A stretch of DNA of 64,000 nucleotides from Glaciecola sp965660625 (GTDB lineage: Bacteria > Pseudomonadota > Gammaproteobacteria > Enterobacterales > Alteromonadaceae): positions 1-64,000 of the forward strand of contig CBFIAR010000019.1 of assembly GCA_965660625.1 (NCBI GenBank), in the 5' to 3' direction. The position numbers and the translations under genes were made by a program. Shown piece after piece: positions 52,372-60,996 of the stretch (position 1 is the first letter of the stretch; the number at the start of each line of letters is the position of its first letter). The notes below the pieces were generated by a model. The model saw only the letters and a list, made by a program, of their open reading frames with translations, made no database searches and was not told the DNA's origin.

Positions 52372-54912
52372 ATGTTTAATTCAACTCCACATTCGAATTT
52401 GCAATCAGTATCAATCGACACTTCTAACAACCCGTTTTCAGCCGTTTCTAAAGCGTTTTGTCGCTTAGGTGCTGCAAGCATGGCTGTATTGCTTCTCGCC
52501 AATTGTGGCGGTGGGAGTGATGCTCAAGTAGAGTCAACGCCTTTACCACCACCCGTTCTTCAGCCAGTGGTAAATTATACAGGACCTGCGCCAGCGACGC
52601 CCGACATACAAAACTTTAAATTATCGGTTTGGGATAATCTTGCAAAACCCGATCGCTGCGGGGCGTGTCACGTTCAAGGTCAGCAGTCTCCTCCTTTTGC
52701 TCGGTTCGATGATATTAATCTTGCCTATGCTGAAGTAAACAGCCTAATTAACAGTTCGCGTATCAGTGAGTCTGAGCTGGTAATGAAAGTGGCAGGCGGA
52801 CACAATTGCTGGTTAAGCAGTCCCCAAGCGTGTGCAGATATTCTGACTACGTGGATTGGTAACTGGGCAAGCAACGAAGAAGTTGCGACCGCTATCGAGT
52901 TAAACGCGCCCGTTGTTAAAATTCCCGGGGCCAACAAAAATTTTCCGTCCGACTCCGGTTTATTCGAATCAAACGTTTACCCAGCTTTGCGTGAACATTG
53001 TGCTGACTGTCATCAGTCAAGTGCAGCCATTCCTATTTCACCTTACTTAGCATCATCCGATATTGCCGAAGCATACGCCGCGGCAACAGCAAAGATGAAC
53101 TTAGATGTTCCTGAAGATTCACGATTAGTGGCAAGGCTTAGAGATGAATTCCACAACTGCTGGACAGATAATTGTAGAGCCGATGGTCAAGCCTTAGCTG
53201 ACGCTATCCGCGCAATGTCAGAAGCGATTGACGTAACCGAGTTAGACGCCAACCTCGTTAGCTCTCACGCGCTTACCTTGTATGATGGCACGCTAGCAAC
53301 AGGCGGCGGCCGTTTTGAGTCTAACCTTATTGCTAAATGGGAGTTTAAAACAGCTTCAGGCAATATTGCATTTGACACCAGCGGCATAGAGCCTGCGCTC
53401 AATCTTACCCTCAGCGGGGGTTACGAATGGGTGGGCGGTAACGGTATTCAACTTACTGACGGCAAGGCTCAAGGCTCAACCACCGACAGCAAAAAAATTC
53501 ATGACTTAATTGTTTCTACTGGCGAATTTGCCGTAGAGGCATGGGTTGCTGCGGCCAACGTTACGCAAGAAGGCCCAGCACGCATCGTTAGTTATTCAGG
53601 TGGCCGCGACAGACGCAACTTCACTTTGGGCCAAACCTTGTACAACTATGACGTGTTATTACGTCATGGCAATACAGATACCAATGGCATGCCGATGCTA
53701 AGTACGCGTGATGCCGACGAAGATTTACAAGCCGCTTTGCAGCATGTAGTGGTTAACTATGATGGCGTTGGTGGTCGTCAAATTTATGTAAATGGCCAAT
53801 TTACCGATGATGAAGACGACATTGACGCGACTGACCTGAGTGATTGGGATGACAGCTTCGCGTTTGTGCTTGGTAATGAAGTATCCGGTGATGTGCCATG
53901 GGCAGGCACAATCAGAATGGCGGCAATGCATAATCGCGTGTTAACAGCAGAGCAAATCGTCAAGAACTTTGATGCCGGTGTGGGCGAAAAATTCTTCCTA
54001 CTCTTTGGTATTTCAGAAATCATTAATGTGCCGCAAAGCTATATTGTATTTGAAGTGAGTCAGTTCGATACCTACAGCTACTTGTTCACTGAACCCTCAA
54101 TGATCAGCCTTGATGAAGGTGTAAACCTCGATGGCATTACATTAACCGGAATCCGTATCGGCGTGAATGGTCGTGAATCAGAGGGCGGTCAGGTATTCGC
54201 AACAGTAAACTTAACCGTTGATGGTGTAGAAGCCGCAAGCAATGAATTAGGCCAGCAGCTTTCATCGCAAGGTACCATCATTCCCGTGCAAAAAGGACCT
54301 ATTCAAGACGAATTCTTCCTTACTTTTGAAGTACTCGGAGATGCAGTATCGATGCGCCCAGAGGATGTAGCTCCAATAGCAGCTCTGCCAGTTGACTTAG
54401 CTCCACAGTCTGACATTGGTATCAGAAACTTTGCGGAAGTGAATGCGAGTATGTCGGCATTAACCGGTGTTCCTTCCTCGCAAACTGATGTAAACAATAC
54501 GTACCTACAACTGCGCCAGCAATTGCCAAGCGTGACTGATATGCAAAGCTTCTTAGCATCAAACCAGATGGCAATTACGCAAATGGCCATTCGCTACTGC
54601 GATGTGTTGATTGAAGACAGCAGCTTAAGAGCTAGCTACTTCCCAAGCTTTGACTTCAGCAGGTCAGCAAACAGTGGATTCGATAGTGCTGATCGCGCAG
54701 CACTGGTCAATCCTCTGATTGATCGGATGATCGGCAACGGTCTAAGCAGTCAACCAGTATCAGCAGACGTATCAACCGAACTAAACAACTTAATCGATCG
54801 CTTAACCACGACTTGTTCAAACAACAGTTCATGTTCAGCGCAAACGACACCCACAGTAGCAAAAGCAACTTGCGCAGCCGTGCTCGCCAGTGCTGCTGTT
54901 GTTATGCAATAG
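52372..54912 (+). CDS. Large c-haem and LamG-domain lipoprotein
   Basis: The 846-residue precursor has a probable lipobox (LLANC, Cys45) after an unusually long n-region. Two haem sites follow, C96-G-A-C-H100 and C210-A-D-C-H214. A LamG/concanavalin-like domain spans about 310-530 (FAVEAWVAAANV, HVVVNYDGVGGRQIYVNG). The C-terminal 300 residues are unassigned. LamG domains bind sugars or proteins. It starts 3 bases after the previous stop, so it is co-translated. It probably sits at the cell surface or outer membrane. Confidence 0.82.
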   Translation: MFNSTPHSNLQSVSIDTSNNPFSAVSKAFCRLGAASMAVLLLANCGGGSDAQVESTPLPPPVLQPVVNYTGPAPATPDIQNFKLSVWDNLAKPDRCGACHVQGQQSPPFARFDDINLAYAEVNSLINSSRISESELVMKVAGGHNCWLSSPQACADILTTWIGNWASNEEVATAIELNAPVVKIPGANKNFPSDSGLFESNVYPALREHCADCHQSSAAIPISPYLASSDIAEAYAAATAKMNLDVPEDSRLVARLRDEFHNCWTDNCRADGQALADAIRAMSEAIDVTELDANLVSSHALTLYDGTLATGGGRFESNLIAKWEFKTASGNIAFDTSGIEPALNLTLSGGYEWVGGNGIQLTDGKAQGSTTDSKKIHDLIVSTGEFAVEAWVAAANVTQEGPARIVSYSGGRDRRNFTLGQTLYNYDVLLRHGNTDTNGMPMLSTRDADEDLQAALQHVVVNYDGVGGRQIYVNGQFTDDEDDIDATDLSDWDDSFAFVLGNEVSGDVPWAGTIRMAAMHNRVLTAEQIVKNFDAGVGEKFFLLFGISEIINVPQSYIVFEVSQFDTYSYLFTEPSMISLDEGVNLDGITLTGIRIGVNGRESEGGQVFATVNLTVDGVEAASNELGQQLSSQGTIIPVQKGPIQDEFFLTFEVLGDAVSMRPEDVAPIAALPVDLAPQSDIGIRNFAEVNASMSALTGVPSSQTDVNNTYLQLRQQLPSVTDMQSFLASNQMAITQMAIRYCDVLIEDSSLRASYFPSFDFSRSANSGFDSADRAALVNPLIDRMIGNGLSSQPVSADVSTELNNLIDRLTTTCSNNSSCSAQTTPTVAKATCAAVLASAAVVMQ

Positions 54913-54934
54913 CAGATGCGAATAGGTGATTAAA

Positions 54935-56602
54935 ATGAAAAAGGCAATACGTACATTCTCAAAGAAATACACCGTCGGCGCTAGCGCTAAAACTGACCAT
55001 GGCGGTATGGGCGGAAAAAATGGTGCTGATGCAGACGCTCCCTTATTTCATCAGGACCACGGCAGACCAGTAACGCGGCGCGACTTCCTAGCTCAAGGTT
55101 TTACAGCGGGTATGGGCGCAGTAGTTGGCGGTTCAGTATTGAGCATGTTAGCCGGTTCTGGCAAAGCGCATGCATCACTCTCGCCTGATTTAGAAGCATT
55201 AAAGGCTGGCTGTGGCATTGCCACCCAAGGCGCTGGGAAAATTCCCTTTATCGTTTTCGATCTAGCCGGCGGAGCCAACATTGCAGGTTCAAACGTATTG
55301 ATCGGTGGACGCGGCGGACAAATGGACTTTTTGAGCACCCAGGGCTACAGCCGTCAAGGTTTACCAGGTGACATGGTACCGAGTATTACTAATCCGATGG
55401 CCGGTATGTCTGACTTTATCAACAATGAACTCGGCCTAGCATTTCATGCTGACAGCGCTTTTTTACGCGGTATTCAGGAAAAGCTAGCGGTCGGCAATAG
55501 AGCCAACGTGAATGGCGCCGTTATACCAGCTCGTTCAGAAAATGACACGGGTAACAACCCTCACAATCCCATGTACGGTATTAATCGTGCAGGTTCCGAC
55601 GGCTCGTTATTGACCCTAATAGGTTCAAGAAATTCTGACAGCGGCGGCAGCTCTATGGCTCCTGCCATGCTGATTGACCCAGGCAAACGCCCAACCAAAG
55701 TAGACCGTCCCTCAGACGTCACTGGTTTGGTTGATACTGGGGATCTCGTTGGCCTATTGAGTCAAGAAGATGCAGTTTCAGTATTGGAATCGGTACAGCG
55801 CATTAGTGACATGAAGCTGAATCGTGTCGAGACCAACATTAGCAGTGACGCCAATCTAAAAGAATTGGTGCGCTGTGGTTACGTGAAAAGCGCAGACATT
55901 GCTGATCGCTTCGGCGATCCATCATCCTTAAACCCAGAACTAGACCCAAATATAGTAGGCGAAAACGGCATTTTCACTCAAGCAGAATTTGATGGCGACC
56001 GTGAATTCCAAAAAACAGCATCTGTAATGAAGTTAGTCATGAACGGTTTTGCAGGGGCGGGCACAATTGCAATGGGCGGCTACGATTATCACACCGGTAA
56101 CCGCTCATCGGGTGAAGTAAGAGATTTACGCGCAGGTAAATGCATGGGCGCTGTATTAGAATATGCAGCTCGCGTTGGCGTTCCTGTGATGATGTATGTT
56201 GTCAGTGATGGCTCGGTTGCCAGTAACGGTATGATAGACGATTCTGAGTTTGGTCGCGGTAAAGGCGTATGGACGGGTGATAACTCGTCCACCGCTGCCT
56301 CCTTTTTTATGGTTTATAACCCTAATGGTACGCCTCAATTAATTGGTGGCACGCCAGAAGAACAAGCTGTTAGTCAGCAAATTGGGTATATGCGTCGCGA
56401 TGGTTCCGTTGAGACATCAGCAACACCAGCGGCTAACAATGTAAACCTGCTAGTTGAAACGGTAATTTTGAATTACCTTGCGCTGCATGGCGAGCAAGGA
56501 CGAATGCGCACCTTGTTTCCACAAACTGGTTTAGGTAACGCTGCTTTAATGGATTCATTGACTGCATTTGAACCAATAGTTAATGGCGTGATTGGAGCCT
56601 AG
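54935..56602 (+). CDS. Tat-exported DUF1501-like protein
   Basis: The 555-residue protein carries a twin-arginine motif (TRRDFLAQG, Arg48-Arg49) after a long Gly/His/Asp-rich n-region. A hydrophobic stretch ending AHA follows. The mature part resembles DUF1501-type proteins with an alkaline-phosphatase-like fold (FIVFDLAGGANIAGSN, MGGYDYHTGN, DDSEFGRG). Tat export implies folding, perhaps with a cofactor, before export. DUF1501 genes typically pair with DUF1592/1588 cytochrome genes, as here. ATG 54935 is preferred over GTG 54926 on ribosome-site spacing. Confidence 0.8.
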   Translation: MKKAIRTFSKKYTVGASAKTDHGGMGGKNGADADAPLFHQDHGRPVTRRDFLAQGFTAGMGAVVGGSVLSMLAGSGKAHASLSPDLEALKAGCGIATQGAGKIPFIVFDLAGGANIAGSNVLIGGRGGQMDFLSTQGYSRQGLPGDMVPSITNPMAGMSDFINNELGLAFHADSAFLRGIQEKLAVGNRANVNGAVIPARSENDTGNNPHNPMYGINRAGSDGSLLTLIGSRNSDSGGSSMAPAMLIDPGKRPTKVDRPSDVTGLVDTGDLVGLLSQEDAVSVLESVQRISDMKLNRVETNISSDANLKELVRCGYVKSADIADRFGDPSSLNPELDPNIVGENGIFTQAEFDGDREFQKTASVMKLVMNGFAGAGTIAMGGYDYHTGNRSSGEVRDLRAGKCMGAVLEYAARVGVPVMMYVVSDGSVASNGMIDDSEFGRGKGVWTGDNSSTAASFFMVYNPNGTPQLIGGTPEEQAVSQQIGYMRRDGSVETSATPAANNVNLLVETVILNYLALHGEQGRMRTLFPQTGLGNAALMDSLTAFEPIVNGVIGA

Positions 56603-56624
56603 CAGAAGCTAGCCTCTGCAACTC

Positions 56625-56652
56625 AGCTCAATGCCTTATTAGTGATTGAGCT
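56625..56652 (+). terminator. Hairpin after the DUF1501-like gene
   Basis: AGCTCAAT (56625-56632) and ATTGAGCT (56645-56652) form a perfect 8-bp stem with a 12-base loop, 22 bases after the stop, followed by only TT. It may end the rightward unit, but the T tract is poor. It lies between two convergent genes. Confidence 0.45.
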
Positions 56653-56753
56653 TTACGATTTCGAAATGGAACGCCTAGTCATGGATGACCGGCAGACATG
56701 GATGTCGACTTTTTCGGATTGAACACTATAGAGCGTATTTAGTTGCCGTGTTA

Positions 56754-57728
56754 TTACTGCTGCAAACCATTCGAATAGTGCATTTTACGCTGATTATCCA
56801 TCACCACAGCATCATAGCCGTCAATTCGATTTATCATCCCTAAACCTTCACGCAAGCCCATGACAAAGACCGCGGTAGAAAGCGCATCATTGAATGTGCT
56901 GCTAGGACCAATAATAGACACCGATTGCACATCGTAAGTCGACTTCCCGGTTTTAGGCGACAAAATATGATGATAGCGTTTACCGTCTTCTTCAAAGTAA
57001 CGCTCGTAATCACCGGATGTGGACATAGCCGAGTTTTGTAAGGGCATGACTACCGCTTGTTTTTCTTTATTTCTCGGATCGCGTATTCCTACAATCCATG
57101 GTTTTCCCCGCCTATCACCGATAAGACGAGTGTCGCCACCTGCAGTAACTAATCCGTGCAATATCCCCATGCGCTCTAGCAATGAAATGGAATTATCAAC
57201 CGCGTGACCCTTGGCAATTCCACCCAAGTCAATTTTGACTTTTTCATTGCTAAACGAGACCGTCTTGTTCTCCTTATTTAGGACAATATGCTTGTAGTTG
57301 ACGGCGTCTAACAAGGAGGCGATGGTTGCTTCATCTGGGCGTTTATTTTCTTTGTAATTATATAAATAACCGACACTTGCAAAAGTGATATCAAACGCGC
57401 CATTCGTTAGCTCCGAAATTTTAATGGATTTATCCAGTAGTTCAAACATTTCATCACTAATGACCACTACTTGCTTACCTGCAGAGGCATTAATAAAACT
57501 TAACTCACTGCTCTCAATATAAGGACTCATGAGTTGGTTAATGCGCTCCATTTCTGTCATAACAGCGTTCAACGCAAGCTGTCCTTGCACAGGAGTTTCT
57601 GCCCAAACCTCAGCGTAGATATTAGTCCCCATAATGCCTGTACTAGCAGAATACCATTGAGCTTTAAGCGAGGAAGAAAAAGCCAATATTAGAAAAAGTA
57701 GAATGCTGTTGATGGCGCGTATGTTCAT
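56754..57728 (-). CDS. apbE: FAD:protein FMN transferase ApbE
   Basis: The 324-residue exported enzyme attaches FMN from FAD to Thr/Ser of target proteins in the periplasm. The signal peptide ends near LKA-Q. Family motifs are MGTNIYAEVWA, DLGGIAKGHAVD, LVTAGGDTRLIGDRRGKPW and HHILSPKTGKS with the metal-binding region. It is convergent with the DUF1501-like gene and close to the DUF3570-DUF4266-TlpA module, the set that recurs with ApbE. The DUF3570 protein carries a matching target motif, so that is its most likely local substrate. Confidence 0.93.
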   Translation of the reverse strand: MNIRAINSILLFLILAFSSSLKAQWYSASTGIMGTNIYAEVWAETPVQGQLALNAVMTEMERINQLMSPYIESSELSFINASAGKQVVVISDEMFELLDKSIKISELTNGAFDITFASVGYLYNYKENKRPDEATIASLLDAVNYKHIVLNKENKTVSFSNEKVKIDLGGIAKGHAVDNSISLLERMGILHGLVTAGGDTRLIGDRRGKPWIVGIRDPRNKEKQAVVMPLQNSAMSTSGDYERYFEEDGKRYHHILSPKTGKSTYDVQSVSIIGPSSTFNDALSTAVFVMGLREGLGMINRIDGYDAVVMDNQRKMHYSNGLQQ

Positions 57729-57751
57729 GAAAAGCAGCCTATAATAGATAA

Positions 57752-58018
57752 TTAAAATGTGTAAAAAAGATTGGCCAAGCCATAGGACGCTGCAACCAGC
57801 AAAACTCCGCTGATAAGAAATTTAGACGCGTAAGCGCCTTTTTCTCGGTACTGCAAACAGTAAACGATACTCAACGGAAAGAACAATAGGGAAAGCACAC
57901 CGTAAACATATTGCTTATGACCAAACGCTGTCACGACCACAATAAGCGAACCAAAGAAGAACAAGGCGGCACCGATCCCTATTAATATAATCAAGATAAC
58001 ATTTGCTGCTAATTCCAC
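57752..58018 (-). CDS. Small membrane protein
   Basis: The 88-residue protein is almost wholly hydrophobic with three likely helices (about 5-30, 36-54, 66-86). I do not recognise the family. It ends 23 bases before the ApbE start on the same strand, so it may be co-transcribed with apbE. Confidence 0.6.
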   Translation of the reverse strand: MELAANVILIILIGIGAALFFFGSLIVVVTAFGHKQYVYGVLSLLFFPLSIVYCLQYREKGAYASKFLISGVLLVAASYGLANLFYTF

Positions 58019-58095
58019 TGATACTCCACCATTTTGGTAATTTCCCGAGAATGAAACTATCTAGTCTCGATAAGTAAGCGCTGCATCAAAGTATA

Positions 58096-58302
58096 TTAGA
58101 AAAACTTCTTACCCGTTAGCGCTATATAAATAGCAAAAAAACCCACTAATGAATAAACAACTTCAAATATGCCTATTCCGTCATAGCGGCCGTTAATAGC
58201 CTCTGAAATCAACATGAAAGCGAGAAGCAATGAGGGTAGTGCAAGCAAACCCACAATAATTCGCACTGTTAAAGACAGCTTTCCTTTTTTTTTTAGTAGC
58301 AA
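58096..58302 (-). CDS. Small two-helix membrane protein
   Basis: The 68-residue protein has two hydrophobic helices (about 11-33 and 45-63) and Lys-rich ends. The start is TTG 58302 with an AAGAGA site 8 bases upstream. The A10 run inside codons 4-7 could cause slippage. No family recognised; it lies within a run of small leftward genes. Confidence 0.5.
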   Translation of the reverse strand: MLLKKKGKLSLTVRIIVGLLALPSLLLAFMLISEAINGRYDGIGIFEVVYSLVGFFAIYIALTGKKFF

Positions 58303-58325
58303 TGTATTTTCTCTTTTTTAAAACC

Positions 58326-58643
58326 TCATTGAAGGGCTGTTGATTGCACTCGTTGCTTATTGTCTATTTCAATCACACACTCGTAGTTAATTGCATTCCA
58401 ACGAATGAGTCCAAATTCACTGGTGAAAATAATTCGTTCGCCTGTTGCCGTAGCTTCAACATAGTAACTTGCTATACTAAGCGTTTCCAACTGGCGGATC
58501 ACATCTGCTTTGGTGTTGCCTATTTTAAAGTTTGGACAAATATAGACAACTTCCTTCCTAGCTTCGTTCCAATAGAAGCTGATAATTACAAGGATCACGC
58601 TAAGCAATATTATAAGTGCAGTCTTGATAAATTTAGTTTTCAA
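58326..58643 (-). CDS. Membrane-anchored small protein of unknown function
   Basis: The 105-residue protein has one N-terminal hydrophobic segment (about 7-25) and a soluble part with KIGNTKADVIRQLETL, which resembles the helix-rich start of small periplasmic BamE/SmpA-like folds. That resemblance is weak. The rest contains beta-rich FTSEFGLIRWNA. No family assigned. Confidence 0.55.
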   Translation of the reverse strand: MKTKFIKTALIILLSVILVIISFYWNEARKEVVYICPNFKIGNTKADVIRQLETLSIASYYVEATATGERIIFTSEFGLIRWNAINYECVIEIDNKQRVQSTALQ

Positions 58644-58711
58644 TTTATTTTACCTCACCATCAAAGCGATAGTGTCCTGTAATATCGAAAGAAATTATTT
58701 ATCCTAATTCA

Positions 58712-59071
58712 CTAACCCATTGCGCCTCTAATCAACACAAAAGGGATCTCAGCTAAAATAGCTACTAAGGGAACAACAGACGCGTAGATGATGGCTTTCT
58801 TAGCTGAATAATTTAACATCAATTTTATGATCAAAAAGGGCAGAATGAGATAGAGTATGTAGCCCCCAAGTGCGAGTGATAACGACGGAGGAATATTCAT
58901 ACTAGCAATAGCAATTCCCAAAAGAATTACTGAAAAGTAGCAAGTGATAAATATAGCAAAACTAACATACCAGTCCATATTGACATGCAGCGTGTCATCT
59001 TTTCCGTAATGTTTATCAAACAGCTTATACACACCGAATAACATAAAGCCCGCAAGCGCTACGTAAAACAT
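58712..59071 (-). CDS. Four-helix membrane protein of unknown function
   Basis: The 119-residue protein has four likely helices (about 2-18, 33-58, 64-88, 93-115). The loop after the first helix is charged (KHYGKDDTLH). I do not recognise the family. It sits among other small leftward membrane genes with spacing of 70 bases or more, so separate promoters are possible. Confidence 0.55.
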   Translation of the reverse strand: MFYVALAGFMLFGVYKLFDKHYGKDDTLHVNMDWYVSFAIFITCYFSVILLGIAIASMNIPPSLSLALGGYILYLILPFLIIKLMLNYSAKKAIIYASVVPLVAILAEIPFVLIRGAMG

Positions 59072-59143
59072 AGGTAAATTTCCTTGAAAAATTGAGCTGT
59101 CATTTTATTAAGTTATAAACAAAAACACTAGCCTATGTAGTAT

Positions 59144-59476
59144 TTAATTATCCAGCAACTGAGGTGCCTTATTGGCTGTAAAACCAAATTCTTGTCCTAA
59201 ACCAAAAATAATTCTTTGGGGGCCGATGAAATTACCTTGTGTCTTTTCGTTCCATTCACAATTTAGTGTACTAGTGCCTTTCCTTAGCTTGCATGACCAA
59301 TGACTAAGACCCGCGCCATTCTCATTATAGTCGCCGCTTACTTCCCAGCCACGATCGATGTATTGACAAATGATGAGGTGGAAGCGCTCAGTTGGAACCT
59401 CCTGAATGATATTAAGTCCATAATATTGATATTTAAATTCAGTCAATTTTTTTATTAACAAAGCAAACATATTCAT
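59144..59476 (-). CDS. Hypothetical soluble protein
   Basis: The 110-residue protein lacks clear membrane helices. It has several Trp and Cys residues (GWEVSGDYNENGAG, HWSCKLRKG, CEWNEKTQG) and a predicted mixed alpha/beta fold. No family is recognised. The ribosome site (AGAGA) before the ATG is fair. Confidence 0.5.
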   Translation of the reverse strand: MNMFALLIKKLTEFKYQYYGLNIIQEVPTERFHLIICQYIDRGWEVSGDYNENGAGLSHWSCKLRKGTSTLNCEWNEKTQGNFIGPQRIIFGLGQEFGFTANKAPQLLDN

Positions 59477-59510
59477 ATTTCTCTCTTTTGTGGAACGTCA
59501 ATTATCAAAG

Positions 59511-59726
59511 CTATTTCCAGCCCTGCAGCCAACGACTGTCATCTGTTAGTACGAGCCAATTAATCGGGGTAGCGCGTTTCGACATAACCGGCTCAATAAA
59601 GCAAGCGTCAACAATACCTTCCTCGTCAAACTCAATATCAGAAATAATAAAATGCTTTTCTTTGTTCACCGGACTTGCTGCTGTCCATTTACTGTTCAGT
59701 AATTTTTTAGGATTTATTTTATTCAT
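59511..59726 (-). CDS. TIGR02450 family Trp-rich protein
   Basis: The 71-residue protein matches the small conserved Trp-rich family: INPKKLLNSKWTA, NKEKHFII, EFDEEG, and the end WLQGWK. The family is found across gamma-proteobacteria and its function is unknown. ATG 59726 is chosen because GAGG lies about 4 bases upstream and the family starts with this MNKINP segment. Confidence 0.88.
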   Translation of the reverse strand: MNKINPKKLLNSKWTAASPVNKEKHFIISDIEFDEEGIVDACFIEPVMSKRATPINWLVLTDDSRWLQGWK

Positions 59727-59807
59727 TGTGCCTCGATCAAAAAATGCCATAGCAAGGCATGAAGTAGCTTCGAGGGCATTCGCTTGATTTTGGTAACATA
59801 CCGCTCA

Positions 59808-59993
59808 TTAAGAATGCCAGCGAACATCAGGCATTATAACTAAAAGGAATGTGGCAACTGGGCCTAAAAATAAGGATATGAAAAACCACAGAAACCCCGC
59901 TCGACCTTTACCTTGCGCTAATCCTGCATTTATAAGGGCGAGAGTGCCCCAGCCGACAAAAAATGAACCATTGTTAAAAACTATCTCGGACAT
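59808..59993 (-). CDS. Small two-helix membrane protein
   Basis: The 61-residue protein has two hydrophobic segments (about 8-27 and 33-52) joined by a Gly/Lys loop (QGKGRAGFLWF). Similar small proteins occur in marine gamma-proteobacteria without known function. The start ATG 59993 has an excellent AAAGGAG site, which rules out the longer frame. Confidence 0.7.
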   Translation of the reverse strand: MSEIVFNNGSFFVGWGTLALINAGLAQGKGRAGFLWFFISLFLGPVATFLLVIMPDVRWHS

Positions 59994-60285
59994 TTTACAC
60001 TCCTTTTGCTTATTGGTAATTAACAACCCGCTCTAACTATCAGAAAGTTTAACCGATTGCCCTATTCAAGGGGGATCAAGATAAAGCTCAGCGAGTTATG
60101 CTAAAATTTTGACAAGTGCAAGCTTCATATAACCATATATATCAGAAAACCCCAAACAAAGCAGCGCTCTAACTTGCACAGTGTTTTAAGTTTTGAAGCT
60201 GCAACACCAACGACTGAACTGCTCATTAAGGCTCCGCTTTTAGAAAATGCTCGGCGAATGTTTCATTATTTCTAAACCAAACCGA

Positions 60286-60648
60286 TTATTTAAGAAATTG
60301 AATGCTAAGGGGATAAAGCCACACCTGACCATCATTAGCCTTAATTGCTGCGATAATGGCAAAAATAAAATTAAGCAAGGCTAAGAGAAAGAGACCAAAT
60401 ACACCGACAACTACAAACACTAAAATACCGCAAACGATTGAATAAATAAAAAGGCTAATAAGCCAATTAACGGTAACTTTTCCATGCTTATCAATTGCGT
60501 CATTTTTATCTTTATTGGCAGCCCACATGACAATGGGTAAGACAAACCCCAATCCAGGAATGACAACGCTGGATAACTGACTTAAATGAATTAGCATGCA
60601 ATAAGTATTTAAGGGCATTCCCCAATATTCTTCTCTCTTTTCGTTCAT
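60286..60648 (-). CDS. DUF4870 membrane protein
   Basis: The 120-residue protein has three to four helices and the DUF4870 signature: NTYCMLIHLSQL, GFVLPIVMWAANKDKN, DKHGKVTVNW and LNFIFAIIAAIKA. The family is widespread, and its function is unknown. It is the first of the leftward small-gene run, with a 259-base gap to the next gene in which I see nothing definite. Confidence 0.88.
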   Translation of the reverse strand: MNEKREEYWGMPLNTYCMLIHLSQLSSVVIPGLGFVLPIVMWAANKDKNDAIDKHGKVTVNWLISLFIYSIVCGILVFVVVGVFGLFLLALLNFIFAIIAAIKANDGQVWLYPLSIQFLK

Positions 60649-60996
60649 ATCACTCTCCGTATACTAGCTGAGTTTTTATTGCGCATACTAAATAGAAGAA
60701 ACTAATACGCACTTAATGCCCCACAATATTGCCTTTTTTCGAATGAGTTGCAAGCGCATAAGGCGGCGCAATAGTATCTACAATAGCGCAGTAAATACTC
60801 GTAATTCCCTCAAGTTTCAGATACCTTTTTTGTAAATTATTCTTAAATGTACTACTGTCTTTATATAACTGCGTTCGGTTCCATTGCCAGAATGCTTTGC
60901 TGCATTTACAACAAATGACTATTAACGATAATTAGCTGCATTAAAAAGTAAAAAATGGCACGCTTATCCATGCCTATTCGTGTTTAGGGACATTCC
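60649..60996. other. Divergent intergenic region
   Basis: This 348-base stretch lies between divergent DUF4870 and DUF2157 genes. I found no coding sequence or strong palindrome. It should hold both promoters, but no convincing -35/-10 pair stood out. Confidence 0.4.
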
